Origin: an uncultured Erysipelotrichaceae bacterium
GTDB taxonomy: Bacteria > Bacillota_I > Bacilli_A > RFN20 > CAG-826
Direction of reading: 5' to 3'
Assembly (NCBI GenBank): GCA_902774655.1
Contig: CACYJD010000027.1
Location: 1 to 9,205, forward strand
Length of the DNA stretch: 9,205 nucleotides
The notes beneath the pieces were generated by a model, which did not search any database, was not told where the DNA came from, and saw only the letters and a list, made by a program, of their open reading frames with translations. The translations under genes were made by a program, and so were the position numbers. Position 1 is the first letter of the stretch; each line of letters begins with the position of its first letter. Positions 5,764-9,205 of the stretch are shown here, one piece after another.

Positions 5764-7185
5764 ATGAAGGATATAAAATATCTAAAAGAAAAAACTCATA
5801 TTGAATTTAAGGAAGCAAAAAATGGTGTTCCTAAATCTTTATATGAAACTATTTCTTCTTTCGCTAACACACAAGGTGGCACTATCTATCTTGGTGTTAA
5901 GGAAGGCAATCCAACCAATGAAGTAGTGGGTGTTAAAGATGCTTCTAAAATGGTTAAAGATATCATAAATACAATTCATAATGAGTCTAAAGTTTCTTAT
6001 CCAATAATAGATGAGGATGATATTTCCATTGAGAAATATGAAGACAATGAAGTAGTGGTTATAAAAGTAAAAGAAGCACCTAATTCATTTAAACCAGTTT
6101 ATATAAATAACAATCTCTCGATGGCATATGGAAGAGATTTAGAAGGAGATTATCTATTAAGAAAAGAGCAAATTAAGCATTATCTTAATGATAATACTGA
6201 AGATTGCTATGATAGTTTGCCTAATAAAAAGGGCTATAGTTTTGCTAATGTGAACATTGAATCTCTTCGTGCATATCGTAACGATGTCAATAGAGAACAA
6301 GGAAATAACTTATATAAAGATCTTTCTGATGAAGAGTTTCTTGTTAAGACCGCTTTATTAGTAAATGATGATAGAGGTAAACTAGTTTTAACTAACGCTG
6401 GAGTAGTGTTACTGACCAGTTTCACAGAGATATTAAATATCTGGCCTCACTATTTCTTAGATTACCAAAGGAACACTACATATATAAGTAAGTGGGATAA
6501 TCGAATTACAAGTGATGATTTAGCTTGGAGTGGCAATATGTACGACTTTTATCGCCTGGTCATCTCTGATATTAATATTGATTTACCTACAAGCTATGTT
6601 TCTATGAATGGTAGAGATATGGGAAAAATCCTAATGGTCGATTGCGTCAAAGAGATGCTTGCTAATGCATTTTCGAATCACTCATTCTTTTTAAGAATAC
6701 CATTAAAGGTTGTTAGAAATCCTAGATCATTAAGTGTAAGAAATGCAGGAAGAATGCCAGTGGGTAAAACACAGGCTATTAGAGGTGGTCTATCTAGAGC
6801 AAGAAATCAAGCTATCTTAACTTTCTTTAGAAGGATCGGAGTCGCAGAAAAAGCCGGAACAGGAATTCCTAAAATGTTTAACGCAATGAAATTAAATAAT
6901 TATGAAGCTCCTCAAATTACTGAAGATACTATACCTGAAGATATGACTACCGTAACGCTTAACTTCAGAGCAGTCCCTAAAAAAGGTGAAACAAAGATAG
7001 AACATGAAATTGTTGATAAAGTCGAAGAATCTGGAGATTATGGAATGAGCATAAACAACATAGCAAGTTCATTAAATATTTCTAGACAATATGCTTCAAC
7101 TATAGTGAATAATTTGATCTCAAGAATGATTTTGATTGATAACGGAAAGCAAACTAAAGGCAGATTGGTTTATGTTAATAAATAA
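5764..7185 (+). CDS. AlbA_2/Schlafen-type DNA-binding protein with ATPase-like and winged-helix domains
   Basis: The 473-residue product has three parts. Residues 1 to about 125 form an AlbA_2 (divergent AAA_4, Schlafen-like) domain with HIEFKEAK (12-19) and SFANTQGGTIYLGV (32-45). Residues about 290-380 resemble the HATPase_c_4/RecG-like C-terminal region: EMLANAFSNHSFF (around 300), NAGRMP, SRARNQAILTFFRRIGVAEKAGTGI (to 368). The usual VNAxxHRDY motif is altered here. Residues about 415-470 form a winged helix (MSINNIASSLNISRQYASTIVNNL). Such proteins are mostly annotated as putative transcriptional regulators or DNA-binding proteins; some members occur in mobile or defence contexts, but no function can be fixed here. 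It is a single gene with its own repeat operator and a terminator shared with the converging antitoxin gene. Frame and start are clean. Confidence 0.88.
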   Translation: MKDIKYLKEKTHIEFKEAKNGVPKSLYETISSFANTQGGTIYLGVKEGNPTNEVVGVKDASKMVKDIINTIHNESKVSYPIIDEDDISIEKYEDNEVVVIKVKEAPNSFKPVYINNNLSMAYGRDLEGDYLLRKEQIKHYLNDNTEDCYDSLPNKKGYSFANVNIESLRAYRNDVNREQGNNLYKDLSDEEFLVKTALLVNDDRGKLVLTNAGVVLLTSFTEILNIWPHYFLDYQRNTTYISKWDNRITSDDLAWSGNMYDFYRLVISDINIDLPTSYVSMNGRDMGKILMVDCVKEMLANAFSNHSFFLRIPLKVVRNPRSLSVRNAGRMPVGKTQAIRGGLSRARNQAILTFFRRIGVAEKAGTGIPKMFNAMKLNNYEAPQITEDTIPEDMTTVTLNFRAVPKKGETKIEHEIVDKVEESGDYGMSINNIASSLNISRQYASTIVNNLISRMILIDNGKQTKGRLVYVNK

Positions 7186-7190
7186 TGATT

Positions 7191-7219
7191 AAAAGTTGGC
7201 GATTATCCGCCAACTTTTT
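7191..7219. terminator. bidirectional terminator between converging genes
   Basis: AAAAGTTGGCG (7191-7201) pairs with CGCCAACTTTT (7208-7218), an 11-bp perfect stem with a 6-nt loop. T tracts face both strands. It lies 5 bp behind the AlbA_2 stop and about 27 bp beyond the antitoxin stop, so it can serve both. Confidence 0.9.
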
Positions 7220-7245
7220 AACTATTATTATAACTTCTAAACTGG

Positions 7246-7524
7246 CTAGTCTTTTTTATCATTGATATCCTCTAATAATTCATCGATATTAGAGGAACCT
7301 TTATGCTTTTCAGGATGCTTTTCCATTTCGTTCACTTCATTGATAGCGTCAATTGTTTCTTTGTTAGGAACATCAACCTTTAGTTCAAAAGGAATGCTAT
7401 TAGTTCTAATAACTTGGTTATAAAATAAAGTAATAGCTGTAGTAGGACTTAAACCAAGTTGCTGAAAAATAGCCTCAGCACGTTTTTTGATTTGATAATC
7501 AATGCGAATATTAACGTTTGCCAT
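7246..7524 (-). CDS. RelB/DinJ-family antitoxin, no adjacent toxin
   Basis: This is a 92-residue protein. Its first half has the RelB/DinJ ribbon-helix-helix signature: MANVNIRIDYQIKKRAEAIF, LGLSPTTAITLFYNQVI and SIPFELKV. The second half is charged (NEVNEMEKHPEKHKG, ending DELLEDINDKKD), as expected for a flexible toxin-binding tail. GGAG (7531-7534 on the minus strand), 6 bases before the start codon, selects the ATG at 7522-7524; the longer frame to 7584 would add a hydrophobic leader through the promoter. Antitoxins of this family neutralise RelE/YafQ-type mRNA interferases and repress their own operon. Only 60 bp separate its stop from the converging AlbA_2 gene, so no toxin follows, and none lies upstream. 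It is an orphan, either a relic or acting in trans. Confidence 0.9.
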   Translation of the reverse strand: MANVNIRIDYQIKKRAEAIFQQLGLSPTTAITLFYNQVIRTNSIPFELKVDVPNKETIDAINEVNEMEKHPEKHKGSSNIDELLEDINDKKD

Positions 7525-7540
7525 AATTTCTCCTACAATA

Positions 7541-7582
7541 ATTATACATGATTGTGTTAATAACAGCAATACAATGTGTTGC
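7541..7582 (-). promoter_or_regulatory. antitoxin promoter with palindromic operator
   Basis: On the minus strand a perfect TATAAT lies at 7546-7541, and a TTGCTG -35 candidate at 7569-7564 with 17-bp spacing. Overlapping the -35 is GCAATACA-A-TGTGTTGC (7566-7582), an 8-bp inverted repeat with one mismatch. A palindrome over the promoter fits self-repression by a dimeric ribbon-helix-helix antitoxin. Binding is inferred. Confidence 0.55.
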
Positions 7583-7600
7583 AAATTCTACAATAAAATA

Positions 7601-7687
7601 TTAACGAATTCTTTGGTTAAGAATTATATATTCTTTCGATAGTATCAATATTTTATTGACTTTAATATATTAATAAAAGAGTATAAG
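7601..7687 (+). promoter_or_regulatory. upstream region of the lipoprotein gene
   Basis: An inverted repeat AATTCTT (7607-7613) with AAGAATT (7619-7625) precedes TATATT (7627-7632), a possible -10 without a good -35. TTGACT at 7656-7661 looks like a -35 but has no -10 at proper spacing. The ribosome binding site is only a weak AAAAGAG (7675-7681), 9 bases before the ATG at 7691. The actual promoter is unclear. Confidence 0.3.
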
Positions 7688-7690
7688 AAT

Positions 7691-7969
7691 ATGAAAAATA
7701 AAATATTTTTAGTTCCTTTGTTGCTCGTTCTTTTATGTGGCTGTTCCATTGGCCCAGAAGGCTCTAGTGTAGATCCTAGTGAGCCAACGCATGTTCACAC
7801 CTTTAGTAGTGATTACACTAGTGACGAAGAATACCATTGGCACGCTTCTACGTGTGGTCATGATGTAGTTAAAGATAAAGCACCACATGTTTGGAGTGAA
7901 CCAAGTTATGCATATGATATTGATCACGATGGATGGTATCAAAGAACTTGTGGCGTTTGTTTAAAGTAG
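7691..7969 (+). CDS. LRR surface lipoprotein, 5' part (signal peptide and His/Cys-rich domain)
   Basis: The start gives a lipoprotein signal peptide: MKNK, a hydrophobic core FLVPLLLVLL, and a lipobox ending LCGC with Cys18 as the lipidated residue. A short Ser/Pro linker is followed by a His/Cys-rich segment with VHTFSSDYTSDEEYHWHASTCGHD and, later, WYQRTCGVC. Segments of this kind (HWH..CGHD, then CxxC) commonly precede leucine-rich repeats in surface proteins of gut Firmicutes. The frame stops at TAG 7967-7969, straight after TTTAAAG, but the protein clearly continues in the frame one base back (VEYFNPSGVNYYV). This is therefore the front half of one gene that runs to 9198. The protein should sit on the outer face of the membrane. 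Confidence 0.85.
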   Translation: MKNKIFLVPLLLVLLCGCSIGPEGSSVDPSEPTHVHTFSSDYTSDEEYHWHASTCGHDVVKDKAPHVWSEPSYAYDIDHDGWYQRTCGVCLK

Positions 7970-9198
7970 AATATTTTAATCCATCTGGTGTCAATTACTA
8001 TGTGAGTTATGAAACTAATCGATTAACTGCATCTCCTGTGAATAGAGATATAAGTGGAGACATTGTTATTGTAGGCGAGTTCTTTGGAGAAAAAGTAACC
8101 GCTATTTCTGGATTTTCTAATAACTTAAATATTACTTCTCTAACAGTGCCTGACACTATTGAATATATAGATAGGGATTCTTTTAAAGGTTTAAATGAAT
8201 CTGTTTATAACATCTACGATAATGGTAGATATATCGGCACCGATGATAACCCTTATTTTATCTTTGTAGAGGGACTACTAAATTGCGAGACTTGTTTAAT
8301 TCATGAAGATACTGAATTAATTTGTGTCAATGCTTTTGGATTAAATTACGATATTAAAACCGTAAGATTCCTGGGAGATAAAATTAAATATGTAGGTTAT
8401 GGAATGTTTGATACTGCTTCTAAACTAGAGAATGTTGAATTGCCAGAACATTTTCCATCCATTCCGTTTTCTATGTTTCGTAGATGCACAAGTTTAAAGA
8501 CTATTGCTTTGCCTCAAGGTATTGAAAGTATTGGAGAATCTAGCTTTTCTGAAAGTGGTATTACCGCAATAGATTTACCAATTAGCCTAAAAACAATTGG
8601 ACCAGGGGCGTTTGAAAATTGCTGGGGATTAAAAATGATATTTATCCCTAAAAATGTCGAAAATATCGATCCTCGCGCATTCATAAATTGCTTAAACTTA
8701 GGTAGAATTGACGCTGATAATTCAAATGAGCACTATACTAGTAGCAGTGGAGTATTATTTAATAAAAATTTAACGAAATTAGTAAAAGTTCCAGAAGAAA
8801 CAACTAGTTTAATTATTCCTAGTTCTGTGAATGAATTAGGAGACTACTCCATGTATTCATGTGAAGAATTAACAAGTATTGATATTCCTGATTCAGTAAC
8901 CACTATTGGTAGAGCTGCTATATCGCATTGTCTTAGAATAACTGAGATTACTATTCCTGACAGTGTCATTACTTTAGATGATTTTGCCCTAAATTACTGT
9001 CTTAGTTTAGCAACCTTAAATCTAGGTGGTGGAATTAAAACTATCGGTGAATTGTGTATTGCTAGTTGCCGTAAATTAGAAACAATTAATTTTAATAATT
9101 ATATTGATAAATTTAATGAGATAAAATTTGGCTCAAACTGGAATGACGAAGTAAATGTCCATGAAGTTACTTGCCTCGATGGTACAGTAAATATCTAA
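7933..9198 (+). CDS. LRR surface lipoprotein, 3' part (BspA-like leucine-rich repeats)
   Basis: In this frame the genuine sequence starts near 7969 (VEYFNPSGVNYYVSYE); the ATG at 7933 has no Shine-Dalgarno and its first codons merely overlap the 5' part. LRR_5/BspA-like repeats of the type LTSIDIPDSVTTIGRAAI.HC occupy about residues 188-256 and 293-390, separated by the typical insert HYTSSSGVLFNKNLTKL. Single less regular repeats occur earlier (TSLTVPDTIEYIDRDSFKG). The end, IKFGSNWN and onward to TVNI, is the usual close of such proteins, so the C-terminus is complete at TAA 9196-9198. Joined to the 5' part the protein would have about 502 residues. Relatives are surface proteins linked to adhesion or binding; the ligand here is unknown. 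Confidence 0.85.
   Translation: MVSKNLWRLFKVEYFNPSGVNYYVSYETNRLTASPVNRDISGDIVIVGEFFGEKVTAISGFSNNLNITSLTVPDTIEYIDRDSFKGLNESVYNIYDNGRYIGTDDNPYFIFVEGLLNCETCLIHEDTELICVNAFGLNYDIKTVRFLGDKIKYVGYGMFDTASKLENVELPEHFPSIPFSMFRRCTSLKTIALPQGIESIGESSFSESGITAIDLPISLKTIGPGAFENCWGLKMIFIPKNVENIDPRAFINCLNLGRIDADNSNEHYTSSSGVLFNKNLTKLVKVPEETTSLIIPSSVNELGDYSMYSCEELTSIDIPDSVTTIGRAAISHCLRITEITIPDSVITLDDFALNYCLSLATLNLGGGIKTIGELCIASCRKLETINFNNYIDKFNEIKFGSNWNDEVNVHEVTCLDGTVNI
7957..7969 (+). other. -1 frameshift junction at T TTA AAG followed by TAG
   Basis: In the first frame the codons are TGT TTA AAG TAG. The heptamer T TTA AAG (7960-7966) has the X XXY YYZ form of a -1 slippery site, and slipping there yields LK then VEYFNPSG with no residue lost. 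No clear downstream stem-loop or well-placed internal Shine-Dalgarno was found. A single missing T in the run would give the same join, so error or mutation is at least as likely. Confidence 0.55.
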
Positions 9199-9205
9199 TA
9201 ACCAA

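Noticed and set aside
7525..7584. Longer antitoxin start at 7584
   Set aside because: It would add a hydrophobic leader foreign to RelB/DinJ proteins and run through the -10 box and operator; the Shine-Dalgarno fits the ATG at 7522-7524.
7933..7968. ATG at 7933 as the real start of the LRR protein
   Set aside because: It has no ribosome binding site, and its first dozen codons are the shifted reading of the conserved WYQRTCGVC segment of the lipoprotein.

Overview
The window is AT-rich Gram-positive DNA: purine-rich Shine-Dalgarno sites, mostly AGA for arginine, hairpin-plus-U terminators, TAA/TAG stops and TGG for tryptophan, with no in-frame TGA. A leucine-rich-repeat lipoprotein, an M13 oligopeptidase and a RelB-type antitoxin suggest an uncultured gut Bacilli/Mollicutes-like bacterium (for example the RF39/Erysipelotrichales neighbourhood). 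This placement is inference; no marker gene is present.

Layout. 1-113: possible tail of an upstream gene. 171-1330: a polytopic membrane protein with a C-terminal SARP/BTAD-type winged helix, broken by a one-base frameshift close to its end. 1331-1369: two 9-bp direct repeats 11 bp apart, 8 bp before a -10-like box, which is the geometry known for SARP operators. 1394-1904: a small membrane protein, also frameshifted. A strong terminator follows. 2056-3927: intact cytosolic M13 metallopeptidase (PepO-like), closed by a terminator and a second hairpin. About 4002-5526: an IS110-family insertion sequence with an intact DEDD/serine transposase and, upstream of it, a non-coding segment that folds like a bridge RNA (5' hairpin plus two large loops capped by the same small hairpin). 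5691-5726: three tandem 12-bp repeats containing TTGACA, just ahead of an AlbA_2/Schlafen-type putative DNA-binding regulator (5764-7185). 7191-7219: bidirectional terminator. 7246-7524 (minus strand): RelB/DinJ antitoxin with no toxin beside it. 7691-9198: BspA-like leucine-rich-repeat lipoprotein split by a one-base frameshift at TTTAAAG.

How it fits together. The first two genes look like a membrane-anchored one-component regulator and a possible target, inferred from the operator geometry. The IS110 unit is self-contained and sits in the non-coding gap behind pepO. The AlbA_2 gene and the lone antitoxin are typical accessory genes, convergent on a shared terminator. Three of the seven main genes carry single-base frameshifts in or near short homopolymers, and all three encode membrane or surface proteins. 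Sequencing or assembly error is the simplest explanation; gene decay or, for the lipoprotein only, programmed -1 frameshifting are alternatives.
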